DNA from: Kitasatospora aureofaciens
GTDB taxonomy: Bacteria > Actinomycetota > Actinomycetes > Streptomycetales > Streptomycetaceae
Direction of reading: 5' to 3'
Assembly: GCF_019192735.1 (NCBI RefSeq)
Contig: NZ_JAHTKP010000030.1
Coordinates: forward strand, 24,061 to 88,060
Length of the DNA: 64,000 nucleotides
Every line of letters starts with the position of its first letter. Positions within the stretch are counted from its first letter, which is position 1. This document shows, one piece after another, positions 42,704 through 52,500 of the stretch. Made by a program: the position numbers and the translations under genes. The notes beneath the pieces were generated by a model that was not told where the DNA came from, searched no databases, and worked only from the letters and a program-made list of their open reading frames with translations.

Positions 42704-43309
42704 TCAGGAGAAGTCGAGCGAACCCGTCCGGGTGCGCTTCAGCTCGAAGAACTTCGGGTAGCCGGCCAGCAGCCGGACCCCCTCGAAGATCTTCACCGCG
42801 TCCTCGCCGCGCGGGATCGCGCTCAGCACCGGCCCGAAGAAGGCCACCCCGTCCACGTGGATGGTCGGCGTGCCGACCTCCTCGCCGACCGGGTCCATGC
42901 CCTCGTGGTGGCTCTTGCGCAGCGCGATGTCGTACGCCGTGCTGTCGGCCGCGTCGGCCAGGTCCTCCGGCAGGCCGGCCTCGGCGAGCGCCTCCCGGAT
43001 GACGGTCGCGTCGGCGGGGCGGTCCTGGTCGTGCAGGCGGGTGCCGAGGGCGGTGTACAGGTCGCGCAGGACGTGCTCGCCGTGCCGTTCGGCGGCGGCG
43101 ATGCAGACCCGGACCGGGCCCCAGCCGGTGGTCATCAGGCGCTGGTAGCGCTCGGGCAGGTCCTCGCGGCCCTCGTTGAGGACGGACAGGCTCATCACCC
43201 GGAAGGTGAGGTCGAGTTCGCGCTGCCGCTCGACCTCCAGGATCCAGCGGGAGGTGATCCAGGCGAACGGGCAGATGGGATCGAAGTAGAAATCGACTTT
43301 GGTGGTCAC
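42704..43309 (-). CDS. Rv2466c-like thioredoxin-fold protein (mycothiol-dependent nitroreductase family)
   Basis: A 201-residue DsbA-fold protein started at GTG 43309 (TTKVDFYFDPICPFAWITSR). The family is typified by M. tuberculosis Rv2466c, a mycothiol-dependent oxidoreductase able to activate nitro drugs. The N-terminal motif aligns, but the active site reads Cys13-Pro-Phe-Ala16, so the second Cys of CPWC is lost and this copy must be monothiol. Other family elements: RVMSLSVLNE, VGTPTIHVDGVAFFGPVLSA (cis-Pro) and GFKKPKFF-like GYPKFFELKR at the C-terminus. Alone in its unit, convergent with the membrane-protein gene. Confidence 0.85.
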   Translation of the reverse strand: MTTKVDFYFDPICPFAWITSRWILEVERQRELDLTFRVMSLSVLNEGREDLPERYQRLMTTGWGPVRVCIAAAERHGEHVLRDLYTALGTRLHDQDRPADATVIREALAEAGLPEDLADAADSTAYDIALRKSHHEGMDPVGEEVGTPTIHVDGVAFFGPVLSAIPRGEDAVKIFEGVRLLAGYPKFFELKRTRTGSLDFS

Positions 43310-43405
43310 CCCGGTGAGCCTAGCGGCCGAGTGGACCGCTCCCCAGGGCCAATTCACTCCCACCACAGTGGGCCACTCCGCCCACTCCGCCCACTCCGGC
43401 CGCTC

Positions 43406-44986
43406 TCAGGTCGCCGGCCTGCTGCACACCGTGCCGTCGGCCGGGACCTTCCCGTCGAGCAGGTAGGAGTCCACCGTCTGCTTCAGGCACGGGTTGCCGG
43501 TGTTGTACCCGCCGTGGCCCTCGCCCTGGAGCGTCACCGTGACGCCGACGCCCGCGCCGAGTTGCTGCGCCATCGCCCGCGCGCCCTCGACCGGGGTGGC
43601 CGGGTCGCCGGTGGTGCCGACCACCAGGATCGGGGCGGCGCCCGGGGCGGCCACGTCCGGGTGGTCGGTCCTGCCCGGCACCGGCCAGCCGGTGCAGTTC
43701 GTCAGGCCCCAGGCGGTGAACGCGCCGAACACCGGCGAGGCGGTGCGGAACTGCGGCAGCTGCTGCTCCACGTCCTGGTCCGAGTAGCGCTGCTTGGCGT
43801 CCACGCAACTGATGGCCCGGTTGGCCGCGTTGAGGTTGTTGTAGTGCCCGTTCGGGCCGCGCCCGAGGAGGCTGTCGGCGAGCTGGAGCAGCACCGTGCC
43901 GCTCCCCTGCCGCATCGCCTCGGCCAGCCCGGCGGCCAGCGCCGGCCAGGTCTCCTGGCTGTACAGCGCGCCCGCGATGCCGGTGACGGCCAGGCTCCCG
44001 GTGAGCTGCCGGTCGCTGCTGGTGGGCAGCGGCGTCTTCTCCACCTTCTGCAGCAACTCGGTGATCCGCGCCGTGCCCTGGGCGCCGCCGCTGCCGGTCG
44101 GGCAGTCCGAGACCTGGGTGGAGCAGGCCTTCATGAAGTCCTCCAGCGCGAGCTGGAAGCCCTTCGCCTGGCCGAGCGAGTTCTGCAGCGGGTCCTTCGT
44201 CGGGTCGACCACCGAGTCCAGCACGAGGCGGCCGACCTGCTGCGGGAACAAGTGCGCGTAAACACCGCCGAGTTCGGTGCCGTAGCTGATACCGAAGTAG
44301 TACAGGTGCTGGTCACCGAGTGCCTGGCGCATGAGGTCCATGTCGCGGGCGGCGCTCTCGGTGTCGACGAAGGGCAGCACCGGGCCGGAGTTGTGCTCGC
44401 AGGCGGCGTTGAACTGCGCGGTGGTCTCGTCCAGTTCCTTGACGGCGGCCGGGTTCTCGGGGGTGTTGCCGATGGCGTTGGAGGCGTCCATCGCCTTGTC
44501 GTCCAGGCACTTCACCCCGGCGCTGGCGCCGACCCCGCGCGGGTCGAAGCTCACCAGGTCGTAGCGGGTGTTGAGGGAGGTGTACGCGGCGGCCAGGGCG
44601 GGCAGCGTGGCGACGCCGGAGCCGCCGGGGCCGCCGAAGTTGAACAGCAGTGAGCCGATCCGGTGCTGCTCGTCCTTGGCCCGGGACCGGATCAGCGCGA
44701 GGTCGATGGTGCCGTCGGACGGCTTGGCGTAGTCCAGCGGCGCCTTCAGCGTCGCGCACTGCCAGTCCCCGGCGGGGGCCGTGCCGCCGCCCTGGGCGGC
44801 GTTGGGAGCGGGGCAGGCCTGCCAGTCGAGGTGCGCGAAGGTGAGGGATCCGGTGGCGGACGCCGTCGCCGCCGAGGTCGGCGCGGGTTCGGCGGCCGAC
44901 GTGGTCCCGCCCTGGCAGCCGGCCGAGGAGGCGAGGAGCAGCGCGGTCAGGCCGAGCGCGCCGGCACCGCGGACGACGGTGTGCAT
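43406..44986 (-). CDS. Secreted alpha/beta hydrolase, TAP-like (tripeptidyl aminopeptidase type)
   Basis: A 526-residue exported lipoprotein started at ATG 44986. The signal peptide LGLTALLLASSAGC has a lipobox Cys. The hydrolase domain has FNFGGPGGSGVATLPALAAA (oxyanion region), RYDLVSFDPRGVGASAGVKC, the nucleophile Ser in YFGISYGTELGGVYAHLFPQ, Asp in LVVGTTGDPATPVEGARAMA and His in LQGEGHGGYNTGNPC. The C-terminal TAP-like domain is present. Relatives such as SlpD/SlpE of Streptomyces are mycelium-associated proteinases cleaving N-terminal tripeptides. Repeated CTCGAAGACC motifs lie upstream (about 45000-45035). Confidence 0.93.
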   Translation of the reverse strand: MHTVVRGAGALGLTALLLASSAGCQGGTTSAAEPAPTSAATASATGSLTFAHLDWQACPAPNAAQGGGTAPAGDWQCATLKAPLDYAKPSDGTIDLALIRSRAKDEQHRIGSLLFNFGGPGGSGVATLPALAAAYTSLNTRYDLVSFDPRGVGASAGVKCLDDKAMDASNAIGNTPENPAAVKELDETTAQFNAACEHNSGPVLPFVDTESAARDMDLMRQALGDQHLYYFGISYGTELGGVYAHLFPQQVGRLVLDSVVDPTKDPLQNSLGQAKGFQLALEDFMKACSTQVSDCPTGSGGAQGTARITELLQKVEKTPLPTSSDRQLTGSLAVTGIAGALYSQETWPALAAGLAEAMRQGSGTVLLQLADSLLGRGPNGHYNNLNAANRAISCVDAKQRYSDQDVEQQLPQFRTASPVFGAFTAWGLTNCTGWPVPGRTDHPDVAAPGAAPILVVGTTGDPATPVEGARAMAQQLGAGVGVTVTLQGEGHGGYNTGNPCLKQTVDSYLLDGKVPADGTVCSRPAT

Positions 44987-45231
44987 GGGGACTCCACTTC
45001 TCGAAGACCTCTCGAAGACCTCGCGACTTCTCGAAAGACCACGCGAAGGCCTGGCGGACGGCCGCGTACTCCGGGCGCACGCCAGGGCAGCGCACGCGCC
45101 CGCGCTCGTTCCGCCCACCCTAGGGGCGCCCCACGCCGCACGCCCGCCGGACACCGCCGTCAGAGGGCGCGCGGCGCCCGCCCTGCCACCGGCCGTCGGA
45201 GTGAGTGCATCTGTCTGAGTGAGTGCCACTG

Positions 45232-45260
45232 CGGCCCGGCACCACGCGGGTGCCGGGCCG
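45232..45260 (-). terminator. Hairpin terminator
   Basis: A perfect 12-bp stem, CGGCCCGGCACC (45232-45243) pairing with 45249-45260, 5-nt loop, beginning 15 bp after the minus-strand stop at 45275. Confidence 0.78.
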
Positions 45261-45274
45261 TCAGGCAGTGAGGC

Positions 45275-46390
45275 TTACTTGGGCATCTCGTTCCAGAGCT
45301 GGTCGGCGCTCTTGCCGGTGAGCTGGACCCAGATCTGGTCGCTGTAGTTCGTGGTGTTCAGCAGGTGCGCCAGGTCGGGCTGGTTGTAGGCCTTCGAGAC
45401 GTAGTCGATGAACCGGGCGGTGACCTGGTAGCTGCTGTCGTACCTGGCGTCCGGGCCGAAGTGCTGGGCGCCGGTGCCCGGCTGGAAGTTGTAGTCGCGC
45501 ACCCAGTCCGCCAGGCCCTCGCCCAGCCAGACCGGGCGGCTGGTCGGGTTGTTCCAGACCGCGACGTGCACGGCCTCGTGGACGAGGAAGCCGGTGTCGT
45601 TCTTGTTGCCCCGGGTGTAGCCGATGTTGACGTGGATCTCGTTGGCGCCGTTCTGGTACGTGGTGTAGGCGGGGTTCTGGGTCAGGGTCGGGTCGAAGAT
45701 GATCCGGAAGTAGGTGGGGGCGGGGAACGCTCCCTTGGTGATCAGGCCGGAGATCGTCGGGTAGTAGTCCGCGACGGTCTGCTTCTGCTGCTCCAGCCAC
45801 GGACCCAGGTCCGGGGCCTGCGAGTAGTCCAGGTCGATGGTCGGGCGGTTGACGGTCGGCGGGGTGGTGCCGTTGTTCCGGTCGAGGTTCCAGGACTGCG
45901 CCGGGTCCCCGGCGTTGCAGGCGGCCACCTTGGTGTTCAGGTCCGCGCCGCGGGTGAGGCAGAGGTTGTTGTCGGAGACGCTGTGCAGCAGCCAGGCCCG
46001 GCCGTTGCCCATCGAGGTGTTCTCCAGCCGCCACTTCTGGTTGTCCGCGCCGATGTAGTTCCAGGCGCCGACGGTGTTCCTGTTCCGGTCGCGGTCGACC
46101 GCGTTGTTGGTGCCGGGCACCTTGACCGACCAGGTGCCGTTGCCCTCGTCCCTGACCGTCCAGGCCTGCTGGGCGGAGGACTGGTTCCAGTCGCGGATCA
46201 CCACGTTGGAGCCGTTGTTCCGGCTGTCCCACTGGAGGGCGCCGCCCGCGTAACTGGAGATTCGGTAGTCGGCGCCGCTGGACGGCAGCGGCTCGGTCGC
46301 CGCACTGGCGGTCCCGGCGCCGAAGGCCATCCCGGACACGACGGTCGCGGCGGACAGGACTGCGGCGGCGGCCGCACGACGGGTGATCAT
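45275..46390 (-). CDS. Secreted ricin-B lectin plus basic secretory protein (BSP) domain protein
   Basis: A 371-residue exported protein started at ATG 46390 with GAGGAGAG upstream. Signal peptide to about Ala30 (AAAAVLSAATVVSGMAFGAG). Residues ~38-170 form a ricin-type beta-trefoil with repeated W motifs (QQAWTVRDEGNGTWS, NQKWRLENTS, AQSWNLDRN), likely binding carbohydrate. Residues ~185-371 resemble the BSP family, with the zinc-peptidase-like motif HEAVH (271-275) followed by LGEGLADWVRDY containing a third-ligand candidate. A lectin-targeted extracellular metallopeptidase is the natural reading. It is followed by a hairpin and is divergent from the kinase remnant. Confidence 0.88.
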   Translation of the reverse strand: MITRRAAAAAVLSAATVVSGMAFGAGTASAATEPLPSSGADYRISSYAGGALQWDSRNNGSNVVIRDWNQSSAQQAWTVRDEGNGTWSVKVPGTNNAVDRDRNRNTVGAWNYIGADNQKWRLENTSMGNGRAWLLHSVSDNNLCLTRGADLNTKVAACNAGDPAQSWNLDRNNGTTPPTVNRPTIDLDYSQAPDLGPWLEQQKQTVADYYPTISGLITKGAFPAPTYFRIIFDPTLTQNPAYTTYQNGANEIHVNIGYTRGNKNDTGFLVHEAVHVAVWNNPTSRPVWLGEGLADWVRDYNFQPGTGAQHFGPDARYDSSYQVTARFIDYVSKAYNQPDLAHLLNTTNYSDQIWVQLTGKSADQLWNEMPK

Positions 46391-46474
46391 CTCGAAGCTC
46401 TCCTCTCGGCGACTCCCCCTGGAGCCGGCCGAGGGACATGCCACCGGGCGGCGGTGTACGCGGTGTCGACGGAC

Positions 46475-46494
46475 CGTCAACGGGGACGTTGACG
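46475..46494. promoter_or_regulatory. Inverted repeat CGTCAACG-N4-CGTTGACG
   Basis: A perfect palindrome with 8-bp arms (46475-46482, 46487-46494) and a GGGA spacer, in the 241-bp region between the divergent secreted-protein gene and the kinase remnant. It is a plausible binding site for a dimeric regulator. Confidence 0.55.
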
Positions 46495-46631
46495 ATCCGT
46501 TGGCTTCCAGGGCTTCGGTGCCCACGTCAAGTCAGCGTTTATTCGCAGGTGAGAGGGCCGGCGGACGTGACCGACGGCCCGGCCCGGGCCGATGGAGGCG
46601 GACGCGACGACGAACGGGGTCGAGGAGGATC

Positions 46632-47433
46632 ATGCGTGGCACCACGCTCGGGGACCGCTATCGGCTGGACGAGTGGCTCGGCGGCGGTTCGATGGGCGAT
46701 GTCTGGCTCGCCGAGGACGAGGTGCTCGGCCGCCGCGTGGCCGTCAAGGTCCTGAAACCCGCGCTGCTGGACGAACCGGGTTTCGCGGAGCGGTTCCACG
46801 AGGAGGCCCGGGTGATGGCCCGGCTGCGGCACCCGGGCATCGTCGGCGTGCACGACTTCGGCTCCGGCCGGACGGACGGCGGCCGGTCCTGGACCACGGC
46901 CTGGGGCAGCACCGGTCGCCCGATCGCGTACCTGGTCATGGAGCTCATCGACGGCGAGCCGCTGAGCGACGTCCTGAAGCGGCGGGGCCGGCTGACCGCC
47001 CCGAAGACGCTCGGGCTGGCACTCCAGGTGCTGGCGGCGCTCCGGGCGGCGCACGAGGCCGGCGTGGTCCACCGGGACATCAAGCCGGACAACCTGATGG
47101 TCCGCGACGAGCGCGTGGTCATCGCCGACTTCGGCATCGCCCGCCCTCTGGCGACTCCAGCACCAGGACGGCGGGTACTTCCTGTTCAACGGCGCCACCC
47201 AGTACACGAGGGTCCTGGACCTGGAGGAGACGCACTCCCAGGCGCAGCTGTGGCGCTCACCGCCCTACAGCTCGAACCAGATCTGGTCGTTCGTGCCGGT
47301 GGACGGGGGTTATCTGATCGCCATCACCAAGGACCCGGGGCGCTGCCTGTCCGCCGCGGGCCCCACCACGCCCGCCGCCATCCGGTTCTGCTCCGGCACC
47401 CCCGACCAGATCTGGACGGTCACCGCCGCCTGA
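46632..47433 (+). pseudogene. Ser/Thr kinase fragment fused out of frame to a ricin-domain tail
   Basis: The frame from ATG 46632 encodes the first ~165 residues of a Hanks-type kinase: LGDRYRLDEWLGGGSMGDVW (P-loop), VAVKVL Lys, HRDIKPDNLMV catalytic loop and IADFGIARPL. Right after DFG the kinase ends. From about 47149 a +1 frame reads WRLQHQDGGYFLFNGATQYT through QIWSFVPVDGGYLIAITKDP and SGTPDQIWTVTAA, the C-terminal part of a ricin-B lectin domain, stopping at 47431-47433. The kinase activation loop and C-lobe are missing and the frames do not match, so this is a deletion product, not a working enzyme. Such kinase-ricin fusions exist in Streptomyces, so it may derive from one gene. Confidence 0.75.
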
Positions 47434-49393
47434 CCGACCGCTGGAACAGCGCAACTTGACGGTGCATCAGTCGCTCCCGCACCCGGGCGTGGCGGAACTG
47501 GTACACCGAGCCCGCCTGCCTGAGCACGCCACGCCGGTAGGCGTCCTGCAGGAACGCCGTCAACCGCCAGGGCAGCTGTCCCCGCGCCGCCAGCACCACC
47601 CGGGCCACCGCGTACCGGCCCGGCTGTGAGCGCAGGAGAGCAACAAGTCCCGCGTGCATGCCGAACGTCGCCAACAATGCGGCGACGGCGGCATTCAGTC
47701 CGTGATCGACGAGCAGGGCCGCGGCGATTCCCGCGAAGGTCACCAGCGAACCCACCACCACCGCAGCTCCAGCGGCTCTTCGAAGTGCCCGGGTCGCGGA
47801 CTGCGGAGGCGTCGCGGCGTCGTCCGATGCCGCAGACCGGCCCAGCAGGGCTCCCGCCCAGAGGCCGAGCATGGGTGCGGGCATCATGAGCAGGGTGACC
47901 CACTGGTATCCGCTCCCCGCTCCGATGTCCCAGATGACGACGTAGATCAGGACCAGAAGTGCCAGAGGCAGCACGACCACGAGAGCGATCAGCGGAGGAC
48001 GTGGCCGCTGCCACGGCCAGGAACGGGAGACGGGCTTCCGGTGCGGCACGTACCGACGCGTTCGCGAGGCAGCATCGCCGTAGAAGCCCGCGCCCAGTGC
48101 GGCCATGATCAAGGCGAACGTGGGCTCGCCGGTCGGCAGCGGCCAGACCGAGACGAAGCCGAGCACCGCACCGGCCAGGCCGGCCGCCACGGCGCGTTGC
48201 CAGTTCGGCACCCCCACCTGCCACCAGGCGATGTCCTCGGTGCCCCGGTGGCCGAGGTCCACGGCCAGGCCACCGAGCCAGCGCTCGGCCGCCGCGGCCC
48301 GCCAGCGTCGACGCGGTCCGGGCAGGCCGGGCGCCGGCGGGGTGTCGGGGAAGGCCGTGGCGACGAGCGAGTCCAGCAGGTGGTTCTCGACGGCGCCGGC
48401 GTCGGGAAACAGCGTCCGGTCCAGGAGCAGGGCAGGATCGGCCGGCCGGGTGACATGGACGGCTCGCAGCAGACCCACCATCAGCGGCGAGGCGAGAGCC
48501 GTGGCCAGCGGTCCGTCCGACTCGGAGCGCAGCGCGTCGATCACCGGCCGCCACTGCGCGGTGCGGTGGGCCGGCACCGCGGCGCGGAGGTAGTCGACGA
48601 GCTCCTCCACCCCCACCGGATTGGCCCGGGCGACGGTCGCCGACCGCAGGACGTCGGCTTCCCGTACGGCGGCCCAGTACTCCTGCGCGCGAGAGGTCAG
48701 GATGACCGGGGCGTCCCCAGGCACGGACTCGTTGATCCTCTGCAGCGCCACCGCCCGCCGGCCCTGCGGTAGTTCGTCCAACCCGTCGAGGACCAGCAGC
48801 ACGCGCTCCGCCTCGATCAACCGGGCCGGACCCTGCGCTCCTCCGAACTCCGCTCGCAGCAGCCGCGGATACTCCTCGGAGATCCGCCGCGCGAGCCAGG
48901 CGTGAAGGTGTTCCGCCGCCGGATCCCAGGAGGCCGACGACAGCAGCACCGGCACCCGATCGCCCGGCCCGAACCGCGACAGCAGGGCCAGCACCAGCAG
49001 AACCGCCAGTGTCGACTTCCCGCTTCCCGGTCCGCCCAGCACGACCAGCCGCCCCCGAGGCAACGCCAGGTACGCCTCCGCCAGCGCCTCCAGCCCTCCG
49101 GCGGTGGCGAGTTCTCCCGGCCCCTCGTCGAGCGTCCACCGAACCGGGAGAGCCGCTTTGTCCAGGAGACCCCGGACGCCGGCCTCGGCCCGCCACTGCG
49201 CGCCGACCATCCGGGCCAGTTCGAGCGCGGCCCGGTCCACGGGTGTGACCGCGGCGCCCGGCGCCGTGATGGTGACCTTGTCGATGTGTCCCGCCATCAC
49301 CACGTGGTCGGCCGAACCACCGCTGAACTCGTTGTGGCCCCCGTTTGTGCTGTGGACCCCGCCCGCGCCCCCGTCGCCGCCCATGGCCCGCAT
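47420..49393 (-). CDS. NACHT-domain NTPase with C-terminal transmembrane block
   Basis: A 657-residue STAND NTPase. The N-terminal ~45 residues (NGGHNEFSGGSADHVVMAGH then IDKVTITAPG) form the short beta motif that Streptomyces NACHT and TPR proteins often carry. The NACHT core has Walker A VVLGGPGSGKSTLAVLL (120-128 for GGPGSGKST), Walker B RVLLVLDGLDELPQ (~197-209) and sensor-like VILTSRAQEYW. From about residue 385 to 590 five or six hydrophobic helices occur (LIALVVVLPLALLVLIYVVI, AAVVVGSLVTFAGIAAALLV), so the effector end is in the membrane. The C-terminus ends QFRHARVRERL, a winged-helix-like end of NACHT modules. Bacterial NACHT proteins include anti-phage systems and developmental regulators. 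It overlaps the convergent kinase/ricin stop by 14 bp. Confidence 0.88.
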   Translation of the reverse strand: MRAMGGDGGAGGVHSTNGGHNEFSGGSADHVVMAGHIDKVTITAPGAAVTPVDRAALELARMVGAQWRAEAGVRGLLDKAALPVRWTLDEGPGELATAGGLEALAEAYLALPRGRLVVLGGPGSGKSTLAVLLVLALLSRFGPGDRVPVLLSSASWDPAAEHLHAWLARRISEEYPRLLRAEFGGAQGPARLIEAERVLLVLDGLDELPQGRRAVALQRINESVPGDAPVILTSRAQEYWAAVREADVLRSATVARANPVGVEELVDYLRAAVPAHRTAQWRPVIDALRSESDGPLATALASPLMVGLLRAVHVTRPADPALLLDRTLFPDAGAVENHLLDSLVATAFPDTPPAPGLPGPRRRWRAAAAERWLGGLAVDLGHRGTEDIAWWQVGVPNWQRAVAAGLAGAVLGFVSVWPLPTGEPTFALIMAALGAGFYGDAASRTRRYVPHRKPVSRSWPWQRPRPPLIALVVVLPLALLVLIYVVIWDIGAGSGYQWVTLLMMPAPMLGLWAGALLGRSAASDDAATPPQSATRALRRAAGAAVVVGSLVTFAGIAAALLVDHGLNAAVAALLATFGMHAGLVALLRSQPGRYAVARVVLAARGQLPWRLTAFLQDAYRRGVLRQAGSVYQFRHARVRERLMHRQVALFQRSVRRR

Positions 49394-49510
49394 GGTAGCG
49401 CGCCGGGCGAACAGGCCAACCCCCCATGCGGGGACGCCCGGCGAGGCACTGGCCGCACGTGCGGCCGAACCGCTCGGCGCTCCAGTACCTGATCCCGTCC
49501 TGCCGTCGGC

Positions 49511-52500
49511 TCAGGCCGGGAGCCAGGACGGCCAGCGCTGTTGGGGCGGGCCGGCCGGGTGGTCGCCGCCGAGCAGGGGCAGCAGACGGTCGGCCTCCGG
49601 CGAGCCGATCGGGGCGAGGATGCCGTGTGCCTCGGCCCAGCAGGCACGGGCTCGGGCCAGGTCGCCGGTCGGCCCCGGGCCGCCGAAGCAGCGGTCCGCC
49701 AGGGCATCGCCGAGCGCAGCCAGGGCCAGGCCCCGGCCCCGGTGGTCGCCGTCGAGGGTCAGCGCGTCGACCGCGCGGCCCGCCGCCTCGACCGCCTCCG
49801 CGCCGCGCCCGGCCGCGCGCAGCGACTCGCCGAGGCGCAGCAGGATCCGGCCGGTCCGGCGGTGGTCGTCCGGGTCGGCCAGGGCGAGGGCGGCCCGCTG
49901 GTGGGCGACCGCCTGATCGTGGTCGCCGCGGTCGTGGGCGATCGTCCCGAGCGAGTCCCGGGCGAGTGCCTCCAGCTCGCGGTCGGCCAGTTCGCGGCTG
50001 ATCACCAACGACTGGTCGACCACCCGGTTCGCCGCGTCGAAGCGACCCTGCCGGGCGAACGCCCCCGCCAGGTTGAGCAGTTCGGCGGCCAGCGACCGCC
50101 GGTCACCGGCCCGCTCCCAGACCGAGACCGCGGCCGAGAACCCGGTCACCGCCTCGTCGGGGCGCCCGATCTGGACGAAACAGGCCGCCAGTGAGCTGTG
50201 CGCGAGCGCGAGCAGCGGCTGCGACAGCCCGTACGTGGTGCACAGGTCGCGGGCCCGGAGCAGCTCGGCGAGCGCCGAGGGCGCGGAGCCGACGTCGGTC
50301 AGCAGCCGGCCGAGCACGAGTCGGGCCCGGGCCTCCGCTGCCCGGTCGCCCTGCTCCAGGGTGGCGTGCAGCAGGGCGTTGGCGGCATGGCCGAGCGGGC
50401 GGGTGGCATGGCCGGAGTCGGCCAACAGGCAACAGCCCAGCAGGAGTTCGGCGAGCCGGTCGAGGCCCGGGGTGGTGTCAGCGGAGCGGCCCGGGAGCTT
50501 CGCGCACTGGCTCACCAGCGCACCGACGCCCAGGTACTCCCCGACGGCGAACCCGCCCCGCGCCGCCGACGCCCCGAGAGCGGCCGATGCCCCGAGCGCC
50601 GCCGAGACCTGCGCATGGTGATGGTCCACCAGTCGGGCCAGCGCGCCACTCCCTTCATCGGGTCCAGCCGCCGGACCGTCGCCCTGGCACCCTCGGGCAC
50701 CCACCCGCCGGGCGAAGGCCCGCAGCAGATCGTGGTAGCGGTAGCGGTCGGGGTTCGCCGAGCTCTCCAGCATCGAGCAGTCCATCAGGGACTCGGCGAG
50801 TTCCACGGCGGCCGGCTCGGGCCGGTCGAGCACGGCGGCGACCGCCGCGGGCGACAGATCGGGCACCTCGGGGACGGCCAACAGCCGGAAGGCGCGGGCC
50901 TGTTCGGCATCCAGCTGGTCGTAGCCGAACCGGAACGAGGACTCGACCGCGAGATCCCCGCTGCGCAGCGCGTCCAGCCGGTACCGGTCACCGGTGAGCT
51001 GCTCCAGCAGCCGGGCGATGGTCCAGCCCGGGCGGCAGGCCAGCCGCGCGGCGAGGATCCGGACCGCCAGCGGCAACTGCCCGCAGAGCCGGACGAGTTC
51101 GCCGGCCGCCTCCTCCTCGGCCGCCACCCGCTCGGCACCGACCACCCGGGTGAGCAAGGTCACCGCCTCCCCGGCCGGGAGGACCGGCAGTTCGGCGAAG
51201 CGGGCGTTGGGCAGCGCGCCGAGCCGGGTCCGGCTGGTGACCAGGACGGCGCAGCCCGGACTGCCCGGCAGCAGCGGCCGGACCTGTTCGGCGTCGCGCG
51301 CGTTGTCGAGCAGGACGAGGACTCGGCGGCCGGAGAGCAGCGACCGGTAGCGGGCCGACCGCTCGGCGAGGCCCGCCGGGATCGCCTCCCCGACGACGCC
51401 GAAGGAGCGCAGGAAGATCGCGAGCGCCTCCTCGGGACGGGTCGGGCGGCCGTCCGCGCCGTGCAGATCGAGGTAGAGCTGGCCATCCGGGAACTCGGCG
51501 GCGAGGCCGTGCGCGACGTGTACGGCGAGCGCGGTCTTGCCGACCCCGCCCATGCCCGCGACGGCCGCCACGGGCACACTGCCCGACTCCCGCAGGGCTT
51601 CGCGCAGCGCCGCAACCTCCGGCTGCCGCCCGGTGAAGTCGGCGGCAGCAGCGGGCAGTTGGGCCGGTGTAAGGGTGGACGCCGGGTCCGCTCCGGCGAT
51701 CGGGGCGGTCGGCTCCGGGGGTATCGGCGCCATCGTCCAGTCGGTGGGCACTGAGAGGGTCTCGTCCGCCGCGAGGATCCGGCCGTGCAGGTCGCGCAGG
51801 CCCGGGCCGGGGCCCACGCCCAGTTCGGCGCGCAGCCGACGGTCCGCCGCCCGGTACGCCGCGAGCGCCTCCGCCTGCCGGCCTGAGCGGAAGAGGGCGA
51901 GCATCAGCAGCTCCGAGAGCCGCTCGCGCAGCGGATGCTCCTCGACCACCGCCGCCAGCTCGGCGACCGACTCGGTGCACCGACCGCCCTCGACCTCCGC
52001 CTCCAGGCACAACTCCAGGAGGGCGAGCCGCCGTTCGTCCCACTCCCGGCGCTGGCGCTGCGCGTACGGGCCGGGCAGCCCGGACATCGGCTCGCCCCGC
52101 CACAACGCCAGCGCCGTCCGCAGCACGGCCGCGGCCTCGGGGTGCCGCCCGTCGGCGCGCAGGGCCCGGGCCTCGGCCAGCAGCGCCTCGGACCGCTCGG
52201 TGTCGAGGCCGCCGCCCCCGACCGCGAGCAGGTACCCGCCACCGACCGAGGTCAGCGCTTCCGCCCCGAGCACCCGCCGCAGCCGGTGCACATACGTCCG
52301 GACGACGCCGGTGGCCCTGGCCGGCGGCTCGTCGCCCCACAGGTCGTCGATCAGCTGGGCGCTCGAGACGTGCCGGCCGGCCCGGAACAGCAGGGCCAGC
52401 AGCAGGCTCTGCTGCTGCGGCGAACCGAGCGGCAGCTCCACCCCGTCCCGCCACCCGCGCACCGGCCCGAGCACCGCGAACCGCAGCCCGCCGGAAGTCC

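Noticed and set aside
42266..44653. 795-residue plus-strand frame
   Set aside because: Antisense of the Rv2466c-like and TAP-like genes; no recognisable domain.
47310..49427. 705-residue minus-strand frame
   Set aside because: Overlaps the NACHT gene in another frame; the NACHT frame has intact Walker motifs and membrane helices.
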